DNA from: Pseudogymnoascus destructans
Taxonomy: Eukaryota; Ascomycota; Leotiomycetes; Thelebolales; Thelebolaceae
NCBI RefSeq assembly: GCF_001641265.1
Contig: NW_020167525.1
Span: 1,218,501 to 1,282,500 of the forward strand
DNA length: 64,000 bases
Direction: 5' to 3'
Of the stretch, positions 50,632-60,388 are shown in pieces. The notes under the pieces were generated by a model. That model did not search any database, was not told the DNA's origin, and saw nothing but the letters and a program-made list of their open reading frames with translations. Numbering within the stretch: position 1 is the stretch's first letter; each line of letters begins with the position of its first letter. The translations under genes were made by a program, and so were the position numbers.

Positions 50632-52491
50632 ACGTACATGTATAGCGAAAGCGCCAAACAAGCGAAAGCGCCAAAATTATCTACCCTCACGACAAACATT
50701 GCGATAAATCTACCACAACATTAGAAATCAATTGAAACTACTCGGAGTCCTCTTCCTCAGAGGTGTCTATTACAATCTGACACGTGCGCGCATTGTGCCC
50801 AGTCTCACCACACTTGCCACAGCGACGGGCACGGGTTTCTTCCCTTGGCTTCCGACCACGGCTTGCCCTTATTTCCTGCTCTACCTGCTGCACAACATCC
50901 CTCTCATCCTGTAGCTCTTGCGCCCCTTGTTGACTAAGTGATCCTCCTTGCTGTAGTCGTGTTTTCCTAGCTCTCCGGCGCTTGCTTAGTACTTCATTTG
51001 CCTGTCGTAGGTTTTGGTTCTCTCCCTTTAGCAGTGCTAATTGATGCATTATTTGCGATGCACCCTTTGTAAACTGGTCAACAGCTGCATAGATTGAGGT
51101 TGGAGAGCTATTTTGATGGCGTGAAATCCGAGTTTTAATAAATGTAGACTGTGACATAGCTTCAATTGGGTTGTTTGGTGTCTGAGAAACCCAAGGTTGA
51201 GCAGTACCTGGGCGGGAGCTTGGAGGCGTTGGTGTCCTTAACTTAAGATCAAGTGTAGATATCACTCTCTCAGGGTCAAATGGAAGAAGCCCTGCCCCTC
51301 GGAACCCGCCTCGAATGTTACTTTCCGTCATTGTAGTGTTAAATGCAGCGTGGAAGGCAGGAAAGAAGTCATCCTTTGTAATATGAGAAATATGAGCCTG
51401 CATCATATCTTCAATTTGCCGACCATAGGCCTGCTTTAACGGGCCGAAACAGCCAACATCAAGTGGCTGGAGTAGATGAGAAGAGTGAGCAGGCATACAA
51501 AGCGTAATAATGTTGTGTTCCTTGCAGTACTCCTCAAACTCATCTGAGTGGTGGCTCTCATGACCATCAAGGACTAACAAGCGATAACCACCAACACTCC
51601 GGGCCTTTGTATGCTTCTCAAAGTGCTGAATCCAATCCATGCCTCTCTCGTTTGTAGTCCAGCCATTTTCAGTAACAGAAATCACCCAATCGCTTGAAAA
51701 TCCACTATTCTCATACCAAGATGTAAGGTGGTTTTTGCCTGCAACAATGATAAATGGTGGTACTGCCCAACCTTGAGAACTAACGCCTTGGATTACTGTA
51801 ACCCATTCCCGATTACCAGGCTGTACCTTCTTTGCTTTTGCCCGCCCGTCTGAGCTTGTTACAACCATAGCAGTTGAGATAACGCCCATCATAAACCCAG
51901 TCTCATCAAAGTTGTAGATATCTGCTTCATCGATACCATATTTCGCAATTGTGTTACGCACAAGCTCAAACCAGCCATTAATAACTTCTGGATCTTCGCA
52001 CTTAGCCCTCTGGTAGTCGTATTTGCGCTGAAAGCGTGTCTGGAGCTCTACACGCCGCTTAACAAAGTTTGAAGCCCAACGCGACCCAACGCGTGACGCG
52101 TCGCATGTTGCAAGTAGTCGACTTGCCATATCTTCAACAACAGACAGCCGAGGAGGAAACCCTTTGGCAGCTAGGTCGAGTATATACTGAACAAGGATGG
52201 ACTCCTCTAGGTTAGTTAATTTCCGTGAGTTGGCTTGGATATCGCGTCGTGAAGGTACACCTTCTAGACGACGACCTAGCTTGCGGTGGTCCACAGAATA
52301 GATCCTAGCAGCAACTCGAAGGCGTAACTTTGGGTCGCTTTGCATAGCCTGGATAGCTAGCACTAATTGGCTTTCATCGTTTTTATGGGGCATGTTTTGT
52401 TGTTGAGGAATTTAACATTTAGTTGGGGGGTTTGGTCACCGCATCATTTTGGCGCTTTCGCTTGTTTGGCGCTTTCGCTATACATGTACGT
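50632..52491 (-). mobile_element. Intact Fot1/Pogo-type transposon 2, 1860 bp
   Basis: 46-bp inverted repeats (ACGTACATGTATAGCGAAAG... at 50632-50677, complement at 52446-52491), TA at 50630-50631 and 52492-52493. The repeat contains AGCGAAAGCGCCAAAM twice in tandem. It encodes an uninterrupted transposase. Confidence 0.93.
50738..52393 (-). CDS. Pogo/Fot1 transposase with C-terminal zinc knuckle, element 2
   Basis: 551 aa from ATG 52393 (MPHKNDESQLVLAIQAMQSD). The N-terminal helix-turn-helix (LRVAARIYSVDHRKLGRRLE) and CENP-B-like region are followed by YNFDETGFMMGV near 164, LLVLDGHESHHSDEF near 274 and SHLLQPLDVGCFGPLKQAY near 308. The tail adds a coiled coil (LLKGENQNLRQANEVL) and a CCHC knuckle, CGKCGETGHNARTC, near 525. 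All DDE residues are present. The knuckle links it to the relic at 12785-13270. It is a different family from element 1 by its ends and tail. Confidence 0.93.
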   Translation of the reverse strand: MPHKNDESQLVLAIQAMQSDPKLRLRVAARIYSVDHRKLGRRLEGVPSRRDIQANSRKLTNLEESILVQYILDLAAKGFPPRLSVVEDMASRLLATCDASRVGSRWASNFVKRRVELQTRFQRKYDYQRAKCEDPEVINGWFELVRNTIAKYGIDEADIYNFDETGFMMGVISTAMVVTSSDGRAKAKKVQPGNREWVTVIQGVSSQGWAVPPFIIVAGKNHLTSWYENSGFSSDWVISVTENGWTTNERGMDWIQHFEKHTKARSVGGYRLLVLDGHESHHSDEFEEYCKEHNIITLCMPAHSSHLLQPLDVGCFGPLKQAYGRQIEDMMQAHISHITKDDFFPAFHAAFNTTMTESNIRGGFRGAGLLPFDPERVISTLDLKLRTPTPPSSRPGTAQPWVSQTPNNPIEAMSQSTFIKTRISRHQNSSPTSIYAAVDQFTKGASQIMHQLALLKGENQNLRQANEVLSKRRRARKTRLQQGGSLSQQGAQELQDERDVVQQVEQEIRASRGRKPREETRARRCGKCGETGHNARTCQIVIDTSEEEDSE

Positions 52492-52659
52492 TATACTAAG
52501 TGTTTAAATATGATAGCGCGTGCCAAGCGTAACTAAGCTATGTCACGGATGCAACCCGGTTTGTTTGGAAGAGCTGCTGCATCAACATTATCCTCCTTTA
52601 TATTCATTATATAACTGAGCCAGAACAAGGTTTGGTGAGGACTACCCTTATATACTCGT

Positions 52660-52880
52660 GGGATTATACTCGATTCGTGTTCGTATTCACCCAACTCTTT
52701 CAGCCACAGTCCCTGATCTGCCACAGCCTTGCCAAGTGTCACGTAAGCGAATTACATCATAGAAACGTGGGAGGTATTAATCCCCATGGCGACCATGCAT
52801 GGATTTGCGCCGTACAACCGCACAAGGCTAATGACGATCTCCCGCATCGTAGTGGGGCCTCAAAGCTTAGATAATGACTC
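52660..52880. repeat. Dispersed repeat, paralogue of 58960-59137 plus 59691-59790
   Basis: Blocks CCTTGCCA...GTAAGCGA, ACGTGGG, GGTATTAAT and CCATGGCRACCA are in the same order in both places. The copy here lacks the 544-bp element found at 59138-59681 and so serves as an empty site. Confidence 0.6.
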
Positions 52881-52974
52881 TGTTCCGGATAGTAGGGTCT
52901 TCCATATTGATGAAGTTGATATAATAGATCTATCTACAATATCTATACTATATTACCCCGCATAGGTTGGGCAT

Positions 52975-53095
52975 CATTCGCAGTTGGGCCGGCCCATTCG
53001 CGAATAGGCCGGCCTGCTCGCGGAGGTTCATATTCGTGGTTGGGCTGGCCCATTCGCGAATATGAATTATTCGCGACTGGGCCGGAACACATATA
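52975..53095. repeat. Palindrome cluster of GGGCCGGCCCATTCGCGAAT type
   Basis: Several copies of a TTGGGCYGGCCCATTCGCGA motif, plus an inverted pair TTCATATTCG (53027-53036) and CGAATATGAA (53057-53066). It lies about 130 bp upstream of the truncated kinase gene. Confidence 0.7.
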
Positions 53096-53224
53096 ATGTT
53101 CACACGTGATACCTACTGACATTGTCGCGCCTCGTTGACTTTGAACTTCGAGTTTGCAACCCGTCGCAACCACAACGGCAATGTTCTCACTCATTCATCT
53201 TAGTTGCTCGGAAGCATACTCGCT

Positions 53225-54256
53225 ATGATGTTCTTACCAACCGCAACGCTCACTCTTATCTGGCGAGGTATAGCTAGGTTGCTACGCTTTAACGAACAAT
53301 CTGTCGCCTTTATTCCCAAAACCTACGAACAACAATCTATCGACTCAATCCCCAAAATCTACGAAGAGCAATCTGTCGACTTCATTCCCAGAACCTACGA
53401 AGAAGATATAAGGAAGAGAGGAGTGGAGCCGGCAGCTCGTTCGCTCAGACTTGTGTACCATTCCGCTCACCGCGAATGGCATGTCAAGGTTACCTTTAAA
53501 GGCACGCTTCAAGCGGTCCAGACAAGCACTTTTGCGTCAAAACCTGAACGGCGAACACAACTCGTGAACCTCTGCCTCTGTATTGACTTTGACCGCCTGG
53601 AGCTCCTAGACGACACAGTCACCGAGCTTATCATTACATACCAGCAAGGTGCGACCACTACCACTCGATCATGCCAGACGATACATTTCAAGTCAACGCC
53701 AGACATAGAATCAGAGTACGCCTCTATTGCCAACCGACTATGTGTTATCATACGAAAAGACCCATACCGTGTACGATTTCCAACGTTCGAAAATACCGTC
53801 GATCCTATTCACACAAGAGACTTGTCGCAAATAACCAAAACACAAGAGTTTAGCATGGGCGTCTGTAAGGCATGCGTGAATAGTGATGAGACTACATATG
53901 TATACAAGGAAGTGGACAGGCCCCTATATGAACCAAGAGATACTAACGTGCTGGAACAAGAGTTGCATAACTTGAAACTATTGCGTGGCATTGAAGGTGT
54001 CGCGCAACTCGTTGCTGCTGTTGTTTCCGGGAATCCGTACCAAACTATAAAAACCAGTAAAGTGGATAATCAGACTGTCTTGCGGGGGATTTTACTTGAG
54101 TATCATTCGAATGGCACGTTGGAGGATGTACTACGGTCGCAAACGAAGAAACGTCCCTGGCGTCAATGGGCTCTTCAACTCACTGATACACTCAGCAAAC
54201 TTCACGCATACTGTAATGGTAATTTTGGGATTATCACGGGGCAAATATTTGAATAG
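53225..54256 (+). pseudogene. Protein-kinase-like gene, truncated before the catalytic loop
   Basis: First ATG 53225. A hydrophobic N-terminal segment (FLPTATLTLIWRGIARLL) is followed by three 16-residue units of the type EEQSVDFIPRTYEEQ. The second half shows a kinase N-lobe: YVYKEVDRPLYEP with the candidate ATP-site Lys, LEQELHNLKLLRGIEGVAQLV, GILLEYHSNGTLEDVL and WALQLTDTLSKLHAY. In related fungal kinases a DLKPSN catalytic loop follows; here the frame ends after GNFGIITGQIFE and no DLKPSN was found in the next 400 bp. A GTAATG at 54217 could be an intron start. Likely catalytically dead. Confidence 0.6.
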
Positions 54257-54675
54257 ATGTACACTCTAAGGTTTTACAACTTGAAGGATGAAATCACACT
54301 TCGATGAAGTCACACTTCTTTTATTACTAATTTATAGGTCCTGCATTTCTGGATTGTCTGAAAAAGGGGCCGTTGGTGGATAGGTATGGGCTGCCTGTGG
54401 TGTAACCAAACACTTCACGGAGGCACGCTTCTAGTTGTCCTCTCATATTTTCTGGGTAATCTGTGTTTTTCAAGAACAGATCAATGAATAAATGATATGC
54501 ACCTCGAATTTTATTTTTGACAAATCGTCCAAACATGCAGGAATATTCGTGTCAGTCATCAATCCATTCTTTCTCCAACTACCTCCGCCCCTAGTCGTGA
54601 GGGAGGCTCTTGCAATTCTACCCTTGTCCAGTAGTGTGGTAATATAGGACCCAAGTGTCCAACATGTCACGAAGC
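54257..54675. other. 3' flanks of two convergent genes
   Basis: A minus-strand ORF (54327-54536) has no motif. Nothing else seen. Confidence 0.4.
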
Positions 54676-55614
54676 TTAGTCGGAATAGTAATAGTCGTAA
54701 TCGCAATCGTTGATGATGTCCCTACAGCTAGTGGGACCGTCATCATACCAACCGTCGCTCGCATCGAAATCCCAGTCGTCGCATTCATTGAAGTAGTCAC
54801 GGGGAGGAGGGACGTAATTCCACTCATCCAAAGTCTTATTCTGATCGTCACTCCATGGAGCCACTGCCCTATCTGGGCCGTGGGGTTGGTACTCCAGTTT
54901 CTGAGACTCCGCGACACGCTTTTTAGTTTCTTCCTTGACTAAGTCCTGCCACCGAAAGGCCCGCATTTTCCAGAATCTATCCCGTAGCTCGGGGAGATAC
55001 TGGACATCACCGACACAATAAGCAATAATCTCTTCGGGGATTGGGCGCTGATTGAAAACCTCACACGAACCGCCATGTTCAACCTTAAACAGTCGTTCCC
55101 CTTTTTCCTTTGCCAGCTTCCAGTTGACTAAGTCACTACCATATAAGGAAGCGTTTTTCTCAACACACTTGGCCAGACCGCTCAGGAATTTTCTGGACCT
55201 TGTATCCATCCTCGTAGCACTCTCCATAAGCTGAACATCCTCCACTCCCTGTAGCCTCACGCCGAAATGCGTAAATAAGGCGTCTGAATCGTTGCGAACG
55301 TCGAAGATGACTTTTGGGATCTTGTCGTCTTGCAGGATATCCTTCAGGGTCTTCTGTTTTACACCGGCAGTATTGAACGCATGTGTACCTAGCAAATGCA
55401 CATCGAAGAGGTAGACGCGTCTAGTCGGTATTCCCGTGTCGATCATAAGAGTGAGGATGGAAAGGGAACCCTCACGGCAGAGGTCTACACCTTCGAGATC
55501 GATGTACATGGTCGGCGAGTATGGGACTGGCGGTGCATGGCGGAAGACTAGCCAGTCTACCAAGTCGCCGATTTGCTCTGTCGTGTTGATAATCTCTGTT
55601 TGGATGTCCTTCAT
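54676..55614 (-). CDS. DEDDy 3'-5' exonuclease domain protein (EXD/WRN-exo like)
   Basis: 312 aa, single exon, ATG 55614. Catalytic motifs of the DnaQ-like family are visible: ExoI MYIDLEGVDL (Asp39, Glu41), ExoII KVIFDVRNDSDALF (about 101-114), ExoIII AYCVGDVQYL with Tyr199-x3-Asp203, the DEDDy signature. The last 60 residues are rich in Asp, Tyr and Trp and look disordered. Such proteins trim single-stranded RNA or DNA from 3' ends with two metal ions. Convergent with the truncated kinase gene and divergent from the 55900 gene across 285 bp. Confidence 0.85.
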   Translation of the reverse strand: MKDIQTEIINTTEQIGDLVDWLVFRHAPPVPYSPTMYIDLEGVDLCREGSLSILTLMIDTGIPTRRVYLFDVHLLGTHAFNTAGVKQKTLKDILQDDKIPKVIFDVRNDSDALFTHFGVRLQGVEDVQLMESATRMDTRSRKFLSGLAKCVEKNASLYGSDLVNWKLAKEKGERLFKVEHGGSCEVFNQRPIPEEIIAYCVGDVQYLPELRDRFWKMRAFRWQDLVKEETKKRVAESQKLEYQPHGPDRAVAPWSDDQNKTLDEWNYVPPPRDYFNECDDWDFDASDGWYDDGPTSCRDIINDCDYDYYYSD

Positions 55615-55899
55615 ATTGATTCTGACGGAGTCATAAAAATGTCAGCGTGCAGATGTGGTCGCGGGGTTTCAGCATTTGGCGCAGTCGTGCAGGAGAATAG
55701 CTTCGCCCTCAAGAACGTTTTCTCGTTATCATTCCGACCAGAGTGGTGGAACCGGGCAACCTGACAACGAGTGTTCTGATTGCCTACATTGTTTTGGTCA
55801 GCCGACCGATGACATAAGCTGTTGTGTTACCTTGACGGCTCAACCAGTTCCCCGCTTCAAGTTCTTGTCATCACCTCCGTCTTTGATCACCCCACCACG

Positions 55900-56739
55900 A
55901 TGACAGTGAATTTTTTCAGCTTCACCCCGGAGATCCGGCTTAAGATCTACTCAGAGCTTCTTGTCCTTTCCGAGCCCATTATTTTCGTGGCAGACTATGG
56001 CCCTCCGTCACCGCCCCTGATTCGATCCAGTAGAGTCGGTTTGTATCCGGCGCTCCTCCGCATCAACAAGCAGGCGCATGGGGAAGCTAGTCCCCTTCTC
56101 TACTCAAACAATTGCTTTCAATTTCCTAACGTTTATAATCGGGCACTGTCCGCCACAGATAGTGCTCACATCGCCCCATTCCTTCGACAAATCGGATCTT
56201 ACGCAAGCCTTGTTCGCCACATCTGCATTCCCTTCCCTACATTTGGCGATTACCGGCATGAGAGAGCTAGGCTTCACGAAGCACACATCGAAAATCTAGC
56301 ACTTATCCGAAATACCTGTACACACATCGCTACTCTCGAATTATTGCTTCAACTAGATCGTATGAGCTATGCGTTCAGCGATTCGCTTTTCGCAACAAAA
56401 GCGCTAGATTTGCTCGGCACGCAATTTGAGACCATCTTGTCGCTGAAAAAGATCATTGTCAATTTACAGATATATGGCAGTGAGGATCTAAGCGATTTGA
56501 CGAAGATGATGCACGATCGTACGTGGACTGTCGAGATTACAATACTCCCACCAAAGGTTTGGATCAGTAATAACGAACGGGTCGAATTTGATAACGAGGA
56601 GGATTGTGAAGCGTATAATAACGAACAGCTCGTCCTCGATATGCGGAGAGAGCGAAACCAAGAGGACGAGCGGTGGAAGGAGGAATATGACAGGAGGAGA
56701 AATGATCCTTATTGGAAGAATGATTCAGACTACGATTAA
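55900..56739 (+). CDS. Fungal F-box/DUF7730-type protein, 279 aa
   Basis: The start at 55900 (MTVNFFSFTPEIRLKIYSELL) is preferred over the upstream ATG at 55822, because the family motif begins at once. Residues 6-70 show the fungal pattern F-x-PEIRLKIY...LLV, then LYPALLRINKQAHGEASPLLYSNN-like segment, typical of F-box-like and DUF7730 proteins. The middle is Leu-rich and helical (ALDLLGTQFETILSL). The C-terminus is highly charged. Role in the cell unknown; some relatives are annotated as substrate adaptors on weak evidence. Confidence 0.65.
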   Translation: MTVNFFSFTPEIRLKIYSELLVLSEPIIFVADYGPPSPPLIRSSRVGLYPALLRINKQAHGEASPLLYSNNCFQFPNVYNRALSATDSAHIAPFLRQIGSYASLVRHICIPFPTFGDYRHERARLHEAHIENLALIRNTCTHIATLELLLQLDRMSYAFSDSLFATKALDLLGTQFETILSLKKIIVNLQIYGSEDLSDLTKMMHDRTWTVEITILPPKVWISNNERVEFDNEEDCEAYNNEQLVLDMRRERNQEDERWKEEYDRRRNDPYWKNDSDYD

Positions 56740-56893
56740 ACAGACTTGTCGCTTCCACGGAGACGATGGTTTATTCTGTATATTGCAGAACACGAAGCAC
56801 CGGTGAACGTTATGGATATACTCAGCATATACCTTTGTGCACGGGTAGGAGATACTTCATTGCTAATTCCTTCCATTGCGCAGTAAAAGTATA

Positions 56894-58878
56894 TCAAAAA
56901 CTAACTGTAGCATAGCAACTATTCGCAAGGCCTGCCTCATCCGACCAACAATACAATAACGATTCTATAAGCCCGCCGCAACAATCTATCCTCCATAACC
57001 TGCGCCTATACATCAGCGCCACTGGTGCAGTCATCCGCGCCAGTTCTGGCTGTGGCTCTGGCTCTGGCTCATCTGCTTCTGGTACAGCACTCTTACGCTT
57101 CCGACTACCTTTTCCCTTGCCATTTTTTACCTCTTTCGCAGCATGCGCTACTTCTGGCTCTAGCACTTGCTCACCTGTCTCTAGCGCCTTACGCTTTCGA
57201 CCGCGTTTTCCCTTGCCTTTTATAATGTCTTTCACAGCACGGTCTGCTCGTGCCTTCACTATATCCCCATAGCTCATCACCCTCGCCGTCCCTACCACTG
57301 TTGACCTGGTGGATCGGCGAACTTTGACCTCGTTGCTTATTATGGTCAAGACTTGATTTTGATCCCGGAGAAGGGCATTTTTGGCGAATGGCATTTGGGC
57401 GGCGTTAGCAAGCTTCTGTACATGCCTTTGTTGGCGCTGTGTACTTGATTGATCCTGTTTGATCAGATTATGGAGCGACATAAGAGCCTCTGCTGACACT
57501 GGAGTCACAGGCGAGTTTAGCACTTCGTCTTGAAGACAAGAACCCACCTCATCAGCATGTGGAATGGTTAATTGAGCGAGGGGCTTCAGAATAGATTTGA
57601 GCACCCTGTCTGGGTTGAATGGAAACAGACCACTTGCAGCCCATGCAGCAGTGATATTTCTTTTCGTGAACGCCTTATCCCTTGCAGGGCTGTACAGGGA
57701 TGTGAAATGCTCCTTGCCGATTGTATTTGTAACCCAATATAGTCGTTCAGCTTCGTCGCGATACGCCGCCTTCAAGGGGGCAAAGACTCCGACGTCACAG
57801 GGCTGGAGCTTGTGAGAGGTATGAGACGGGAGACGACATAAGATTATGTTGTTTTCGAAACAAAACTCTAACATTTCTAGGGTTTCGTGGGTCCCAAAGC
57901 CGTCGCAGATGAGCACCCGTGGTTTCCCGTTCGCCTGTTCTTTGGTTTGGGGATCGAACACACGCGTGAGCCACTCCAAGCTAATCTTGGAGTCGGTGTA
58001 CCCAGATTCGGACCATGCATAGTGCCATCCAGGGGTGGGGAACGTGGTCCAGTTGCTTCGATGGGTAGTAGCTGGCCAAATAATCAATGGCAACAAGGAC
58101 CTACCGTTTGCACTTATACACTCGATGGCAGTGACCATCGTTCGCTTGACGCCCGCGCCTCTATAGCCCCGCGAATCGTCCTTACGTACAAGGACTTTGA
58201 CAGAGCCAAGCAGTTGGACCCCGGATCACGTGCCATAAGATCTAAACACTGGTGTGACCCTATTCTCACACAATGGTGCGACGGCACACCAGATAAATAT
58301 ATATGTAGAACTATAGACATAGTCTCTGAATAATCACACTTGTATCCTCAGTTCAGAGCTTCAACTAAGAATGCATAACATGACTCCCGTCTCGTCTGTA
58401 TTATACACATTTTCCGACAGAATGGTCGGATCTTTTACTACATTCTCAATCACCTCAAACCAGCTTATAACCTTATTATAGATATTATTGTCGTGACGTT
58501 TCTAGTCCATCGCCCTCAGTCTCTTTGCTTTGAGTGCTGGATGACGCTTTACAAAGCCTTGAGGCCAGTTCTTGCCTGAGGCTTGATCGCCTTATCTGTC
58601 GTGGAACGTTGGCGGGCGATACTAAATGCTAGTGAACGTATTAACTTTATTCGCACATGATTTCCGAGATCAGATGTTAGTTTCAGATGCTTTTCAAGGG
58701 CTTTCTCTTCTGACGGAGTGAGGTATAGTTGACCTTCGGCCTTCGCTTCGTTCGAGGGTCGCCCATGGTCACGGTGGTAGACGGTAGTGAGAGGGACATC
58801 TTTACGCTTTGAAAAAGCATCGTATGTCTCTCCCGGCAGAAAGCCCTCAGTAAGGGCTTTACTGGCGCGGTCGTTCAT
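56894..58878 (-). pseudogene. Third pogo-type transposase, decayed
   Basis: The N-terminal part (58878-58549, MNDRASKALTEGFLPGETYD, then LTPSEEKALEKHLKL and FSIARQRSTTDKAIKP) and the C-terminal part (58138-56894) are joined by a middle that can be read in pieces (NVYNTDETGVMLCI) with stops, and is further split by a 156-bp insertion at 58211-58366. The downstream catalytic motifs are intact: RVLICDGFGTHETLEML and SHKLQPCDVGVFAPLKAAY. The tail is Lys/Arg-rich (KGKGKRGRKRKALE). The copy cannot make a full transposase. Terminal repeats were not resolved. Confidence 0.8.
58211..58366. mobile_element. 156-bp MITE in the pogo relic
   Basis: Ends CAGTTGGA and TTCAACT are inverted matches, and AAG is duplicated on both sides (58208-58210, 58367-58369). 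The transposase codons before and after become contiguous (cysteine-isoleucine-leucine to GSVKVLV) when it is removed. The centre is AT-rich. The 3-bp duplication would fit a PIF/Harbinger-like source, but that is a guess. Confidence 0.55.
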
Positions 58879-59128
58879 TGCTTACTTACTGGTGAATATG
58901 AAGATAGTGACAGGAACACTTCAGTGGCAGATCAGCCCAGAGCGAAAGCAGGCACTTTCGCTCATGGAAAGTTCCAGAAGAAGACCTACAGTTCAGCCTC
59001 GCCAATCAGCCACACGCGGGTGTGGCTGATAAAACCTTGCCACATGATGACATAAGCGAGCTCACATCGGAAGACGTGGGGGTCAATTTACGCTAACCGA
59101 AAACCACTAGTCTCTTCGACTTCAGGTA
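58879..59128. other. Intergenic, part of the dispersed repeat
   Basis: Includes an inverted AGCGAAAG...CTTTCGCT pair (58940-58962), a CAGCCACACGCGGGTGTGGCTG hairpin near 59008, and the left arm of the repeat paralogous to 52660-52880. Confidence 0.45.
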
Positions 59129-59137
59129 TTAATTTCC

Positions 59138-59681
59138 GGGCAAAAGTTTTATATACCCGGTAAGTTCATAAATAAGTTTTATATACCATGCCGATTCTTA
59201 CTAAGCAGGAAACCACTCAACGTGCTCGGCGCGTTGCCTTCCCCCCTCGCGTTGCCTCCCTCGCCGTTGCTCCCCCTCGCCGTTGCTCCCCCTCGCCGTT
59301 GCTCCCCCTCGCCGTCGCCCTCCTCGCTGTCCCAGCTGACTCGTTAGCCGCTGCCCTCACTGAGGCACTCGACGACTCGGCGAGCGGTCAGGGACCACGG
59401 TGGACTGCTCCCCCTGGGAGCAGTCGTGGCGCGCGTACCAGACTTGGTAGGCAGCTGCTGCTCCACCTGTGGGGAGCCTGGGCATAACGCCCGGAGCTGC
59501 CGACGGCCTCATGAATGAGGCCGTCGAAAGGAGCGACAGCGAGGGGGCGACGGCGAGGGGGGCTACGGGGGGCTACGTGGGGGGGGGATTGGGGGGTTTT
59601 TACTAGTCGCAGGGGGTTTCATATTATGTAGGGTATATAAAACTTATCACGTCAAATGCAGGGTATATAAAACTTTTGCCC
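59138..59681. mobile_element. MULE-like nonautonomous element, 544 bp, 9-bp TSD
   Basis: Ends GGGCAAAAGTTTTATATACC and its complement; the motif AAGTTTTATATACC recurs about 20 bp further in on both sides. TTAATTTCC is duplicated at 59129-59137 and 59682-59690. The interior is very GC-rich, with a (CTCGCCGTTGCTCCCC)n run and further inverted pieces (GACGGCCTCAT/ATGAGGCCGTC at about 59502-59525). A 9-bp duplication fits Mutator-like transposases. An internal ORF at 59188-59487 looks like a composition artefact. Confidence 0.8.
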
Positions 59682-59690
59682 TTAATTTCC

Positions 59691-60164
59691 ATGGCAACCA
59701 CGGATGAGTTTGCCCCGCACTGCCACCACATGGCTGATGACGATGTCCCGCGTAGTTATGTGGGTTTAAGAGCTCGGGTACAACCCTTTTATATGTTTTG
59801 GGAATAATAACAGCTTAGTGGTGGAGCTATAGGGGGGAAAGTCAGTTTCGCAACAAATGTAAACCCTCTGCAAATTAGGCGCGACAGTAGCAACGCAAAC
59901 ATAATTTTCTTAAAGGAGCAGTCTAGGGTGCTCAGGAGTAGCTGTAGAATATAATATATACTGCAATGTAAAAGATATTGATAAGTGTGTGGGATTTGAG
60001 ATGCCCGAAGTCAAAGTACCTATCATTTTTTTCGGCACATAGGGATGGACGTTATCATCTTCTCAAAAATCAACTAGGGCACAAGATTAGGCAGCTGGAA
60101 CATAAAAGGGAAACCGGTTTTCCAAGCGACTGTATAGTAAGTTAAGTTATGTTTTCTAGTGCAA
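59691..60164. other. Intergenic, no gene
   Basis: Right arm of the dispersed repeat up to about 59790, then stop-rich sequence. Confidence 0.4.
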
Positions 60165-60383
60165 AGTCATGAGACTGTTTGCTTGTAAAACTTGAGCGTG
60201 AAGTGTAGAATTGGCAAGAATCGGCTCCGCTCTGTGATGACAACTAGGACCGGTACCTTTAGAGTACAAACCGGACAGGCGTGCACAGCCACACTTGTCT
60301 GGAATGGACCCTGCTAAAAATCATTAAGTAAAACACAAGCGATGCTCAATTCGCCTTCTAGTTATCTAGAACAAGTATAAGAA
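60165..60383. repeat. Relic of the outer arm of the 2038-2885 element
   Basis: Shares GTTTGCTTGTAAAACTTGAG, ATGGACCCTGCTAAA and CTCAATTCGCC with 2041-2200, and as an inverted match with 2740-2870. Only one arm is present; the 909-bp solo LTR lies just downstream. Confidence 0.65.
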
Positions 60384-60388
60384 GTTAG

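Noticed and set aside
59188..59487. Possible gene inside the MULE-like element
   Set aside because: Pro/Arg/Ala/Leu composition follows from the GC-rich tandem repeat, and the ATG lies in the inverted end.
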